Of a DNA stretch of 64,000 nt, positions 24,580 to 32,638 are shown in pieces. The notes under the pieces were generated by a model that saw only the letters and a program-made list of their open reading frames with translations, had not been told where the DNA came from and ran no database searches. The position numbers were made by a program, and so were the translations under genes. Position 1 is the first letter of the stretch; each line of letters starts with the position of its first letter. The DNA is from Lysobacter sp. 5GHs7-4 (lineage in GTDB: Bacteria > Pseudomonadota > Gammaproteobacteria > Xanthomonadales > Xanthomonadaceae): positions 3,924,001 to 3,988,000 of the forward strand of contig NZ_CP089924.1 of NCBI RefSeq assembly GCF_021284765.1, given 5' to 3'.

Positions 24580-27320
24580 GCCTGCATCTCCGGGGGAGGG
24601 TCCGCGGATGCGTCGCGGGAAGCCGGCGGCGCCGGCGCGAGGTAACCGACCAGGGTGCACAACAGACCGTAGGCGATGAACGAGGCGATGCCGAGCAGAT
24701 TGCCCAGATGCGTGCGGTCGACGAACACCAGCTTGGCCAGCACCACCGCCATCAGCACCGCGCCGGCCAGCCACAGCCCACGTTGTCCGCGGCGCGAACC
24801 GATCACCCAGCCCAGCACGCCCAGCAGGCTCCAGACCACGGTCAGACTGGTCTGGACCAGGCCGGTGCGATACATGGAGCCGTCCCAGGGCACGCCGCCC
24901 CAATGATGCGTCGCGCGCAGCGTGATCGCGGTGATCAGGGCGAAGCCGGCGGCCGCCAGCAGCGGCACCCGGCGCGCGCGCAGATCGTCCGGCGCCGACG
25001 GCGAGGCCAGCCAGTAGGCGAACAGCGCCAGCACCGCGAGCTGGATCAGATCCAGCGGATTGATCAGCGGCAGCCACGGCAACGGCGCGCTGCCCCCGGG
25101 CTGACCCAGCAGCACGATCGCGCCCAGCATCAGAGCGAACAGGAACAGCCCCTGCACCACTCCGCGCCATTGATGGAAGCGCGCGGCCAACGGCAGCGCG
25201 ACGGCGTTCGGACGCCATTGCAGCGCCGCCGCCATCAGCAGGAACGGCAGCGCCAGCGCGGCCCAGGTCCAGCCGTCGCCGACGGTGGCGCGGCCGACGA
25301 ACTCGTGCAGGCTCAGGCTGGCCGCCAACGGCCAGGCCCACAGCCAGCCCGTGTGCGCGAAGCCCAGTTCGCCGCCGGCGTCGTCGCGCAGGCAGCGCAG
25401 CGCGCGCACGCCCGCGACCGCGTACACCAGCCACGCCGCCCAACCGTAGCCGCCGAACGGATGCAGATGCGCCGATTCCTGCGCGAACGCCAGCGGCAAC
25501 GCCGCGAACAAACCGGCCGCGACCGTCCACGACAGCGCGCGCGCCGGCATCCGGCGGAAGGTCTCGGCGGCCAGCCAGGCGCTGAGCGCGACGAAGGCCA
25601 GCCAGGCGTCGGCGCGCACGTCCGCCAGCAGGAAGCGGTCGAACTCGCCCCAGGCGTTGCCGCACCACCAGATCAGGCCCCACAGGTAGTACGCGAGCGC
25701 GGGGTTGCGGTGCTGCGCGCGGCGATAGCTCCAGGCGCTGGCGAAACCGGCCAGCGCGATCAGCAGCGCGCCCATGAAGCGCGCATTGAACACCGCCGTG
25801 AGCGGTTGCGCGCCGTCGCCGATGCCGATCGCGAACCCGGCCGCGGCGAACAGTTGCAGGGCCAGGCCGGCCAGTTGCGGCAGCAGGCGCTGCTGGCGCA
25901 GGCCCAGCCACACCAGCGCCGCGCCCTCGACCGCGAACACGCAGGCGGTGGTCTGCGCCGACAGCGCCAGCGGCACGGCCAGGGTCGCGAAGCCGACCGC
26001 GAGCAAGGCGTAAGGCGTGGCCAGCGCGACGAAGTGCGCGCGCCGCTTGAGCCACGCGGCCAGCGCCGCGTACAGCGCGGCCAGGCCCAGCGCGCAGAAC
26101 GCCAGCGGCATGCGCTCGCCTTCCAGCAGACCGGCCTGCAGCGAGAACGCGATCAGCGGCGTGCCGAACACCAGGCAGCCGTCGATGAAGTCGCGCCGTT
26201 CCGCGGCCTGGCGCCAGGCGTACAGGATCGGGATCAGCAGGTAGAAGGCGAAGAACAGCAGCAGGAAAGGTTCGGTGGTGGCGAAGTCGGCGCTGCGGTA
26301 GCGCAGCACGCCCCAGGCGGTGCCGATGCCGAAGGTGAACACGAAGCCCAGCAGGTTCAGCGCGCGCCACGGACGCCACCAGGCGATGACGAAGATCGCC
26401 GCGTTGAGCACCGCGTAGTAACCGAACAAGGCGACGTGGTTGCCCTGCCCGGTCGACAGCCAGATCGGCGCCATGAAGCCGGCGAAGATGCCCAGCAGGG
26501 CCAGCGCGATCGCGTTCTGCCGCACCGCCAGCACGCCCGCGCCGGCGACCAGCACGATGCTCAGCGCGAACGCCGGTCCGGCCTCGATCAGACCGTAAAG
26601 CTTGAAGGCCGCGAACACCGTCAGCAGCAGCACGCCGATCGCGCCGCCCTGCAGACCCAACGCGAACGCGCGCTTGCGCTCGCGCTGGCGCCAGCCGAAC
26701 ACCAGCCCGGCCAGCGCGGCCAGGGCGATGCCGGTCAGACGCAGTTCGATCGGGAAGCGCATCCAGCCCTGATCAGTCGCGTACTTGAGCAGCGCGGCGA
26801 CGCCGGCGAACAGCACCAGCATGCCGACCTTGACCGGCACGTTGCCCTCGGTGAACCAGCGCTTGACCGCGCCGACCATGCGCTCGATCGGATCGGGGCG
26901 GGACGGCGCGCGCACCTGCGCGCGCGGCGAGGTTTCGAAAATCGGACGCGGCGTGGGCAGCGGGGGCGGCAGCGGCGGCGCAGGTTCGGCCGCGCGTGGC
27001 GGCGCGGTGGCGGGCTCGGATGCGGCCGGTTCGAACGGAGCCGGCTCGGGCTCGAGCGGCCTGGGCGCAACGGGCGCGGCGCTCGGTGGCGGCGCAGCCG
27101 GGGCGGCGCGCATCAGCTCGCCCAGCGTCGGCCCCTGATCGGCTTCGGCATCGGCTTCGGCAGTCGCCCGCGGTGCGGCAGCGCGCGAGGACAAGGCCGC
27201 AACCTGCGCCTCCAGCATCGCCACCCGGGCCTTGAGCCCGGACACCGACACCAGCGCGACGATCAACAGCACCGGCACGGCCAGCAGCACCAGCACCAAC
27301 AACGTCACCAGTCCTGCCAT
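24576..27320 (-). CDS. DUF2339-family large polytopic membrane protein
   Basis: A 914-residue protein with an N-terminal membrane anchor (residues 1-28). A short coiled-coil-like segment follows (SGLKARVAMLEAQVAALSSR), then a Pro/Ala/Glu-rich linker to about residue 145. The rest is a very long run of hydrophobic helices, roughly two dozen, to the C-terminus. This is the layout of DUF2339 proteins. No catalytic motif or transporter signature stands out. Family function is unknown; the coupled DUF3999 gene downstream suggests a membrane complex with a periplasmic beta-rich partner. ATG 27320 has AGGGATGGGG upstream. The gene is divergent from nrdA. Confidence 0.87.
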   Translation of the reverse strand: MAGLVTLLVLVLLAVPVLLIVALVSVSGLKARVAMLEAQVAALSSRAAAPRATAEADAEADQGPTLGELMRAAPAAPPPSAAPVAPRPLEPEPAPFEPAASEPATAPPRAAEPAPPLPPPLPTPRPIFETSPRAQVRAPSRPDPIERMVGAVKRWFTEGNVPVKVGMLVLFAGVAALLKYATDQGWMRFPIELRLTGIALAALAGLVFGWRQRERKRAFALGLQGGAIGVLLLTVFAAFKLYGLIEAGPAFALSIVLVAGAGVLAVRQNAIALALLGIFAGFMAPIWLSTGQGNHVALFGYYAVLNAAIFVIAWWRPWRALNLLGFVFTFGIGTAWGVLRYRSADFATTEPFLLLFFAFYLLIPILYAWRQAAERRDFIDGCLVFGTPLIAFSLQAGLLEGERMPLAFCALGLAALYAALAAWLKRRAHFVALATPYALLAVGFATLAVPLALSAQTTACVFAVEGAALVWLGLRQQRLLPQLAGLALQLFAAAGFAIGIGDGAQPLTAVFNARFMGALLIALAGFASAWSYRRAQHRNPALAYYLWGLIWWCGNAWGEFDRFLLADVRADAWLAFVALSAWLAAETFRRMPARALSWTVAAGLFAALPLAFAQESAHLHPFGGYGWAAWLVYAVAGVRALRCLRDDAGGELGFAHTGWLWAWPLAASLSLHEFVGRATVGDGWTWAALALPFLLMAAALQWRPNAVALPLAARFHQWRGVVQGLFLFALMLGAIVLLGQPGGSAPLPWLPLINPLDLIQLAVLALFAYWLASPSAPDDLRARRVPLLAAAGFALITAITLRATHHWGGVPWDGSMYRTGLVQTSLTVVWSLLGVLGWVIGSRRGQRGLWLAGAVLMAVVLAKLVFVDRTHLGNLLGIASFIAYGLLCTLVGYLAPAPPASRDASADPPPEMQA

Positions 27321-27412
27321 CGCGCCCCATCCCTGTCCGTGTCGCCACGCACGTTAACATCAAGCGCGGCGCTGCAACGGCGCCGAAGTATTTGTTGCGA
27401 AACTGCGGCCAC

Positions 27413-27460
27413 TCCCCACATATCGTGTTGACGGATCGGGGCACCCCTAATATGTTGTGT
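27413..27460 (+). promoter_or_regulatory. Two NrdR-like boxes flanking the nrdA promoter
   Basis: Bases 27413-27428 match the known NrdR consensus ACACWATATATWGTGT at about 11 of 16 positions and end in CGTGT. Bases 27445-27460 match at about 12 of 16 and read TAATATGTTGTGT at the 3' side. The boxes start 32 bp apart, three helical turns, which is the spacing known for NrdR sites. They overlap the proposed -35 and -10 elements. NrdR represses reductase genes when dATP/ATP is high. Matches are by eye. Confidence 0.65.
27428..27456 (+). promoter_or_regulatory. Probable sigma-70 promoter of nrdAB
   Basis: TTGACG (27428-27433) and TATGTT (27451-27456) are separated by 17 bases. A start point about 7 bases later falls at the first base of the cobalamin riboswitch (27463), which supports the call. 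Confidence 0.6.
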
Positions 27461-27462
27461 CC

Positions 27463-27658
27463 GTCGGTGCCGATCGCGAGATCGGCTTAAAAGGGAAGCC
27501 GGTGCGGACCCGCCCCGAAAGGGCGGCGACAAAGCCGGCGCTGCCCCGCAGCGGTATGGGAAACGAACGTGGTCATCGCACTGGGCGCCCGGCGCCTGGG
27601 AAGCGGCCACAAGTAGGCGAAGCTTGGCTTCCAGTCCCGAGCCCGAAGACCTGCCGAC
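27463..27658 (+). promoter_or_regulatory. Cobalamin riboswitch in the nrdA leader
   Basis: All parts of the adenosylcobalamin riboswitch are visible in order. P1 pairs GTCGG (27463-27467) with CCGAC (27654-27658). Then come the conserved AAAAGGGAAGCCGGTGCGG near 27488, the core GCTGCCCCGCAGCGGTATGGGAAACG near 27541 (split here only by eye), the CACTGGG ... TGGGAAG block near 27577-27604 and the 3' strand GCCCGAAGACCTGCCGA at 27641-27657. Downstream, GTCTTC (27696-27701) can pair either with GAAGAC of the riboswitch (27645-27650) or with a local GAAGAC (27706-27711), a plausible switching platform. It should lower nrdAB expression when B12 is present. The 599-base gap 27321-27919 holds no gene. 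Confidence 0.9.
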
Positions 27659-27919
27659 AACCGCGCGTCGCACACCGCGCGGTACCGGCTCAGGAGTCTT
27701 CGGGGGAAGACGGCCGGTGTCGCCGCCGCCACGGTCCGCCGTCGCGGTCGCAGTCCGTCTCGGGCTGCGCGACACCCTGTCGTCATCCTCGAACGCTTCG
27801 CGCCCGCGGGGGCGCACGCCGCAAGGCCGACCCGTTCGGTCTTGCGTCCTGCGTCCGCGCGCGTCGGCCCTCGAGGGAAGGCCGGCGATACGTGCGCCCA
27901 CGCACCGGAGTACCCGCTT

Positions 27920-30388
27920 ATGAGCACCATCACCGACGCGCCCGCCGCGGTCGCTACCCCCACCCTCGCCGACGCACCGGCCCGCGCGGCCGAGCCCGCC
28001 CCCGGCTTCGCCCTGACCCCGCCGGCCGCCAACCTCACCATGAGCGTGACCAAGCGCAGCGGCCGCCGCGAACCGGTCGACCTCAACAAGATCGTGCGCG
28101 CGGTGACGCGCTGCGGCGAGGACCTGTACGCGGTCGATCCCATGCGCGTGGCCACGCGCACCATCTCCGGCCTCTACGACGGCGCGACCACGCGCGAGCT
28201 GGACGAACTGTCGATCCGCACCGCCGCCCTGCTCACCGCCGAGGAGCCCGAGTACGGCCGCCTCGCCGCGCGCCTGCTCAGCAACGTGATCGAGAAGGAA
28301 GTCGCCGGCATCGAGATCCACGCGTTCTCGCAGTCGGTGGTGCGCGGCCACGAGCTGGGCCTGATCAACGACCGTCTGCTCGGCTTCGTGCAGGCCAACG
28401 CGCGCAAGCTCAACGACGCCATCGACCGCAGCCTGGACGCGCGCTTCGACTACTTCGGCCTGCGCACGCTGTACGACCGCTACCTGCTGCGCCATCCGAC
28501 CGCGCGCACCGTGATCGAAACCCCGCAGCAGTTCTTCCTGCGCATCGCCTGCGCGCTCAGCGAGGACGTCGGCGACGCGCTGGCGCTGTACCGGCGCATG
28601 GCCCAGCTGGACTACATCCCCTCCTCGCCGACCCTGTTCAACGCCGGCACCACCCACGAGCAGCTGTCGAGCTGCTTCCTGCTGGATTCGCCCGAGGACT
28701 CGCTGGAAGCCATCTACAAGCGCTACATGGACGTGGCCAAGCTCAGCAAATTCAGCGGCGGCATCGGCCTGAGCTACACCCGCATCCGTTCGCGCGGCTC
28801 GCTGATCCGTTCCACCAACGGCCTGAGCAACGGCATCGTGCCGTGGCTGAAGACGCTCGACGCCTCGGTCGCCGCGGTCAACCAGGGCGGCAAGCGCAAG
28901 GGCGCGGCCTGCGTGTACCTGGAACCGTGGCACGCCGACGTCGAGGAGTTCCTGGAACTGCGCGACAACACCGGCGACGAAGCGCGCCGCACCCACAACC
29001 TCAACCTGGCCAACTGGATTCCCGACGAATTCATGCGCCGCGTCGAGGCCGACGCCGAATGGTCGCTGTTCGACCCGCACAAGGTGCCGCAGCTGACCGA
29101 CCTGTGGGGCGAGGCCTTCGACCGCGCCTACCACGCCGCCGAGGCCGCCGGCCTGGCGACCAAGAAGGTCAAGGCGCGCGACATTTACGGCCGCATGATG
29201 CGCACGCTGGCGCAGACCGGCAACGGCTGGATGAACTTCAAGGACAAGTCCAACCGCGCCTCCAACCAGACCCTGCGCGACGGCAACGTCATCCACCTGT
29301 CCAACCTGTGCACCGAGATCCTCGAGGTCACCTCGCAGGACGAGACCGCGGTGTGCAACCTGGGCTCGATCAACCTGTCGCACCACGTCGAGCTGTTTGA
29401 GGACGGCAAGGGCGCGTTCGATTTCGACAAGCTGGCCGAGACCGTGCGCCTGGCCGTGCGCCAGCTAGACCGCGTGATCGACCTCAACTTCTACCCGATC
29501 GAAACCGCGCGCCGCGCCAATCTGAAATGGCGGCCGGTCGGCCTGGGCACGATGGGCCTGCAGGACGTGTTCTTCAAACTGCGCCTGGCCTTCGATTCCG
29601 AGGCCGCGCGCAAGCTGGCGCAGGAGATCGCCGAGGCCATCTATTTCCACGCCCTGTCGGCGTCGAACGAACTGGCGATGGAGCACGGCCGCCACCCGTC
29701 GTTCGAGGACACCCGCGCCAGCGTCGGCGAACTGCAGTTCGAGGCCTGGGGCGTGACCCCGTCGCAGCCCGAGCGCTGGGAAACCCTGCGCAAGCGCATC
29801 GCCGAACACGGCCTGCGCAACTCGCTGCTGATCGCGATCGCGCCCACCGCCACCATCGCCTCGATCGCCGGCTGCTACGAATGCATCGAGCCGCAGGTGT
29901 CCAACCTGTTCAAGCGCGAGACGCTGTCGGGCGACTTCCTGGTGGTCAACCGCTACCTGGTCGAGGAGCTCAAGAAACTCGGCCTGTGGACGGCGGAGAT
30001 GCGCGACCGCATCAAGATGGCCGAAGGCTCGATCCAGTCGGTGCACGAGGTGCCCGAATCGCTGCGCCAGATCTACCGCACCGCCTGGGAACTGCCGATG
30101 CGCTCGCTGATCGACATGGCCGCCGAACGCGGCGCCTACATCGATCAGAGCCAGTCGCTGAACCTGTTCATCGAAAGCCCGAACATCGGCCAGCTCAGCT
30201 CGATGTACATGTACGCATGGAAGAAGGGCCTGAAGACCACCTACTACCTGCGCTCGCGTCCGGCCACCAAGATCGCCAAGAGCACGGTGAGCGCGCCGGT
30301 GGCGGCAACGCCGAAGCCCGAGTACACGCAGGACGAAGCGATCGCTTGCTCGCTGGAGAATCCGGAGTCCTGCGAGGCCTGTCAGTAA
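27920..30388 (+). CDS. nrdA: Class Ia ribonucleoside-diphosphate reductase, alpha subunit
   Basis: The 822-residue catalytic subunit reduces ribonucleoside diphosphates to deoxy forms. A full ATP-cone lies at about residues 41-128 (VTKRSGRREPVDLNKIVRAV), so dATP feedback inhibition is likely. The redox-active Cys is in LSSCFLLDSPED near 250. The catalytic Asn-Cys-Glu triad is in LSNLCTEILEV near 460, with the partner Cys in TAVCNLGSINL. The phosphate loop is APTATIASIAG near 640, and the C-terminal redox pair is ESCEACQ at the very end. ATG 27920 has GGAG 9 bases upstream. It is the first gene of nrdAB, behind NrdR-like boxes and a cobalamin riboswitch. Confidence 0.96.
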   Translation: MSTITDAPAAVATPTLADAPARAAEPAPGFALTPPAANLTMSVTKRSGRREPVDLNKIVRAVTRCGEDLYAVDPMRVATRTISGLYDGATTRELDELSIRTAALLTAEEPEYGRLAARLLSNVIEKEVAGIEIHAFSQSVVRGHELGLINDRLLGFVQANARKLNDAIDRSLDARFDYFGLRTLYDRYLLRHPTARTVIETPQQFFLRIACALSEDVGDALALYRRMAQLDYIPSSPTLFNAGTTHEQLSSCFLLDSPEDSLEAIYKRYMDVAKLSKFSGGIGLSYTRIRSRGSLIRSTNGLSNGIVPWLKTLDASVAAVNQGGKRKGAACVYLEPWHADVEEFLELRDNTGDEARRTHNLNLANWIPDEFMRRVEADAEWSLFDPHKVPQLTDLWGEAFDRAYHAAEAAGLATKKVKARDIYGRMMRTLAQTGNGWMNFKDKSNRASNQTLRDGNVIHLSNLCTEILEVTSQDETAVCNLGSINLSHHVELFEDGKGAFDFDKLAETVRLAVRQLDRVIDLNFYPIETARRANLKWRPVGLGTMGLQDVFFKLRLAFDSEAARKLAQEIAEAIYFHALSASNELAMEHGRHPSFEDTRASVGELQFEAWGVTPSQPERWETLRKRIAEHGLRNSLLIAIAPTATIASIAGCYECIEPQVSNLFKRETLSGDFLVVNRYLVEELKKLGLWTAEMRDRIKMAEGSIQSVHEVPESLRQIYRTAWELPMRSLIDMAAERGAYIDQSQSLNLFIESPNIGQLSSMYMYAWKKGLKTTYYLRSRPATKIAKSTVSAPVAATPKPEYTQDEAIACSLENPESCEACQ

Positions 30389-30401
30389 ACCGCTTCGCTT
30401 T

Positions 30402-30517
30402 AGCCCCTCTCCCGCTGGGAGAGGGGTTGGGGTGAGGGTCCGGCGCGAGCGCGCCGCCCAGCCTCATCCCGAACCCTCATCCGGCCCTGCGGGCCACCTT
30501 CTCCCAAGGGAGAAGGG
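30402..30517. repeat. Family B repeat between nrdA and nrdB
   Basis: A composite of hairpins: CCCCTCTCC-CGCT-GGGAGAGGGGT at 30404-30425, then GGTTGGGGTGAGGGTCCGGC, then CTCATCCGGCCCTGCGGGCC, and finally TTCTCCC-AA-GGGAGAA at about 30500-30515. Close relatives are at 31561-31711 and 53744-53850. It lies inside the nrdAB operon, which is unusual. Confidence 0.75.
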
Positions 30518-30531
30518 CAAAGAGAAATGCC

Positions 30532-31548
30532 ATGTCCCTCGCCGCACCCCGTCTGCTCGACCCCGGTTTCGACCTCACCCTGCGGCCGATGCGTTATCCG
30601 CAGTTCTACGAGATGTACCGCGACGCGATCCGCAACACCTGGACCGTCGAGGAGGTCGATTTCTCGCAGGACGTCAACGACCTCAAGCACAAGTTCGGCC
30701 CGGCCGAGCGCCATCTGATCGAGCGCCTGGTCGCGTTCTTCGCCACCGGCGACAGCATCGTGTCCAACAACCTGGTGCTGAACCTGTACCAGCACATCAA
30801 CGCGCCGGAAGCGCGCATGTACCTGTCGCGCCAGCTGTACGAGGAAGCGCTGCACGTGCAGTTCTACCTGACCCTGCTGGACACCTACCTGCCGGACCCG
30901 AACGAGCGCGCCAAGGCCTTCGACGCGGTCGAGAACATTCCTTCGATCCGCGCAAAGGCCGAGTTCTGCTTCCGCTGGATCGACTCGGTGCAGGGCCTCA
31001 AGCGCATCGAGACCCGCGAGCAGCGCCGCCAGTTCCTGCTCAACCTGATCTGCTTCGCCGGCTGCATCGAGGGCCTGTTCTTCTTCGCCGCCTTCGCCTA
31101 CGTCTATTACCTGCGCTCGCGCGGCCTGCTCAACGGCCTGGCCTCGGGCACCAACTGGGTGTTCCGCGACGAGAGCTGCCACATGGCGTTCGCGTTCGAG
31201 GTCATCCGCACCGCGCGCGAGGAAGAGCCCGACCTGTTCGACGCCGACCTGCGCGCGCAGGTGGTCAAGATGTTCGAGGATGCGGTGGACTGCGAACTGC
31301 AGTTCGCCCAGGACGTGCTGTCCGGCGGCGTGGTCGGCCTGTCGCTCAGGGACATGCGCCAGTACCTGGAGTACTGCGCCGACCAGCGCATGGCCCAGCT
31401 CGGCATGCCCAAGCATTTCGGCGCGACCAACCCGTTCGGCTTCATGGACCTGCAGGACGTGCAGGAAGTGACCAACTTCTTCGAGCGCCGCGTCTCGGCC
31501 TATCAGGTCGGCGTGCAGGGCGAGGTGGCGTTCGACGAGGCGTTTTGA
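30532..31548 (+). CDS. nrdB: Class Ia ribonucleotide reductase, beta (radical-generating) subunit
   Basis: The 338-residue ferritin-like subunit houses the di-iron centre and tyrosyl radical that start catalysis in NrdA. Iron-ligand helices are visible in VDFSQDVNDL near residue 43, LYEEALHVQFY near 104 (Glu and His ligands), and FRDESCHMAFAFEVI near 208 (Glu and His). The C-terminal tail needed for NrdA binding ends VQGEVAFDEAF. The gene lies 143 bases after nrdA, with a palindromic repeat in between, and has only a weak AGAGAAA ribosome-binding site. It should share the nrdA promoter and riboswitch unless the repeat attenuates transcription. Confidence 0.94.
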   Translation: MSLAAPRLLDPGFDLTLRPMRYPQFYEMYRDAIRNTWTVEEVDFSQDVNDLKHKFGPAERHLIERLVAFFATGDSIVSNNLVLNLYQHINAPEARMYLSRQLYEEALHVQFYLTLLDTYLPDPNERAKAFDAVENIPSIRAKAEFCFRWIDSVQGLKRIETREQRRQFLLNLICFAGCIEGLFFFAAFAYVYYLRSRGLLNGLASGTNWVFRDESCHMAFAFEVIRTAREEEPDLFDADLRAQVVKMFEDAVDCELQFAQDVLSGGVVGLSLRDMRQYLEYCADQRMAQLGMPKHFGATNPFGFMDLQDVQEVTNFFERRVSAYQVGVQGEVAFDEAF

Positions 31549-31560
31549 CGGCGGCGCATC

Positions 31561-31711
31561 GCAAGGCTGAGAGGGGTTAGGGTGAGGGGATCAGCGCCAA
31601 AGGCGCGAATGCCTTTGCTCCTGCTCCACTCCTGAAAACAAAAGCTCTCCTCACCCTAACCCCTCTCAGCCTTGCGCACCCTTCGGGCGCCGCAAGCGGG
31701 AGAAGGGATTA
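31561..31711. repeat. Family B repeat with a perfect 27-bp inverted repeat, after nrdB
   Basis: Bases 31561-31587 (GCAAGGCTGAGAGGGGTTAG and on) are the exact reverse complement of 31649-31675. After the right arm come GGGCGCCGCAAGCGGGAGAAG bases typical of family B. The element follows the nrdB stop codon by 13 bases and could end the nrdAB transcript. Confidence 0.75.
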
Positions 31712-31756
31712 TTCGCGGCAATCGGATCAACAACGTAGCCCCCTCCAAGACACCCC

Positions 31757-32137
31757 ATGACCGAAGCCCGCATCATCGAAATCGTCTTCCCCGACCACAC
31801 CAACCACCTGGGCACCCTGTTCGGTGGCCAGGCGCTGGCGTGGATGGACAAGGCCGCGTTCGTCGCCGCCTCCCGTTACGCGCGGCGCACCGTTGTGACC
31901 GCGCGCTCGGAACAGATCGACTTCCACACCGCCGTGCCCAAGGGCGCGCTGGTGGAGCTGATCGCGCGCGTGGTCGCGGTGGGCCGCACCTCGATGCAGG
32001 TCGAGGTGGAGATGCACAGCGAAGACCTGCTCAGCGGCGAATCGCAGCTGGCCACGCGCGGGCGCTTCACCATGATCGCGCTCGATCGCGACGGCGTGCC
32101 GACGCCGGTGCCCGCGCTGGATTCCGTGGCGGCCTGA
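31757..32137 (+). CDS. Acyl-CoA thioesterase (hotdog fold, YciA/BFIT type)
   Basis: A 126-residue single hotdog domain that hydrolyses acyl-CoA to free acid and CoA. The N-terminal block FPDHTNHLGTLFGGQALAWMD (residues 11-31) contains the conserved His-Asn and the Gly-rich turn before the catalytic Asp30. The strand FHTAVPKGALVELIARVV and the late MHSEDLLSGE fit the YciA/cytosolic acyl-CoA hydrolase group. It sits between nrdB and the metE riboswitch on the same strand, with no evident functional link to either. ATG 31757 is used; the ribosome-binding site is weak. Confidence 0.9.
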   Translation: MTEARIIEIVFPDHTNHLGTLFGGQALAWMDKAAFVAASRYARRTVVTARSEQIDFHTAVPKGALVELIARVVAVGRTSMQVEVEMHSEDLLSGESQLATRGRFTMIALDRDGVPTPVPALDSVAA

Positions 32138-32152
32138 ACGCACAGGCGTCGA

Positions 32153-32181
32153 TTGACGCGCAGCGCCGCGAGGCGTAATTT
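32153..32181 (+). promoter_or_regulatory. Probable promoter of the metE leader
   Basis: TTGACG (32153-32158) and TAATTT (32176-32181) are separated by 17 bases and lie about 58 bases before the riboswitch. A TGAA-N6-TTCA dyad follows at 32196-32209; it resembles a MetR site but has one base too many in the spacer. Confidence 0.5.
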
Positions 32182-32238
32182 GGCAGCCGTCATGGTGAAC
32201 ATCGCTTCATAAAGATAAAGCGATGCAACAAATCGCTA

Positions 32239-32418
32239 CCGGTTCGCGCCGGCGGCGGTTAGAGGGAATCCGGTACGGACTCGTCCAATTCCGGAGCTGC
32301 CCCGCAGCGGTATAGGGAACGACCTCCGTCAGGCACTGGGTGCGAATCCGGGAAGCGACGGACAGTAGGCGGCGTCTCATCGCGCCATGCCCCAAGCCCG
32401 AAGACCTGCCCTGACCGG
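32239..32418 (+). promoter_or_regulatory. Cobalamin riboswitch in the metE leader
   Basis: The riboswitch core is clear: AGAGGGAATCCGGTACGG near 32261, GAGCTGCCCCGCAGCGGTAT near 32297 followed by AGGGAACGAC, CACTGGGTGCGAATCCGGGA near 32335, and the 3' strand AAGCCCGAAGACCTGCC at 32394-32410. P1 may pair CCGGTT (32239-32244) with GACCGG (32413-32418). GACCTGCC (32403-32410) is perfectly complementary to GGCAGGTC (32533-32540) further down the leader, a candidate alternative pairing. B12 should repress metE, since MetH can then replace it. The 501-base gap 32138-32638 has no gene. Confidence 0.9.
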
Positions 32419-32638
32419 AGGGTTCGCCCTCCGTACGACTCCGGCCCCGCAGGCCGGCGCGTGCATGCGGCCGTGGCCGCCTGCCCTCGCCGCGTCCGCG
32501 GGACCGGTTCGCCCGCGGGGGCGAAGGTCGAAGGCAGGTCGCGTTCCGGCGTCGTCGCATCCGCGACGCGCGGTCGTGCGCGCGTACCCGTCCTCCTTCG
32601 TTGCCCTGCTCATGCCCTTACGCATCGCAGGAGACATC

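Noticed and set aside
24708..27431. Long open frame on the plus strand opposite the DUF2339 gene
   Set aside because: Low-complexity Gln/Arg-rich translation without any motif. The minus-strand frame encodes a coherent multi-helix membrane protein.
31555..31756. A gene between nrdB and the thioesterase gene
   Set aside because: The space is taken up by a 27-bp inverted repeat and its loop; no frame has a start with a ribosome-binding site.
32196..32209. MetR-type binding site before metE
   Set aside because: The dyad TGAA-N6-TTCA has one base more than the usual spacer and lies downstream of the predicted -10, so I mention it but do not call it.
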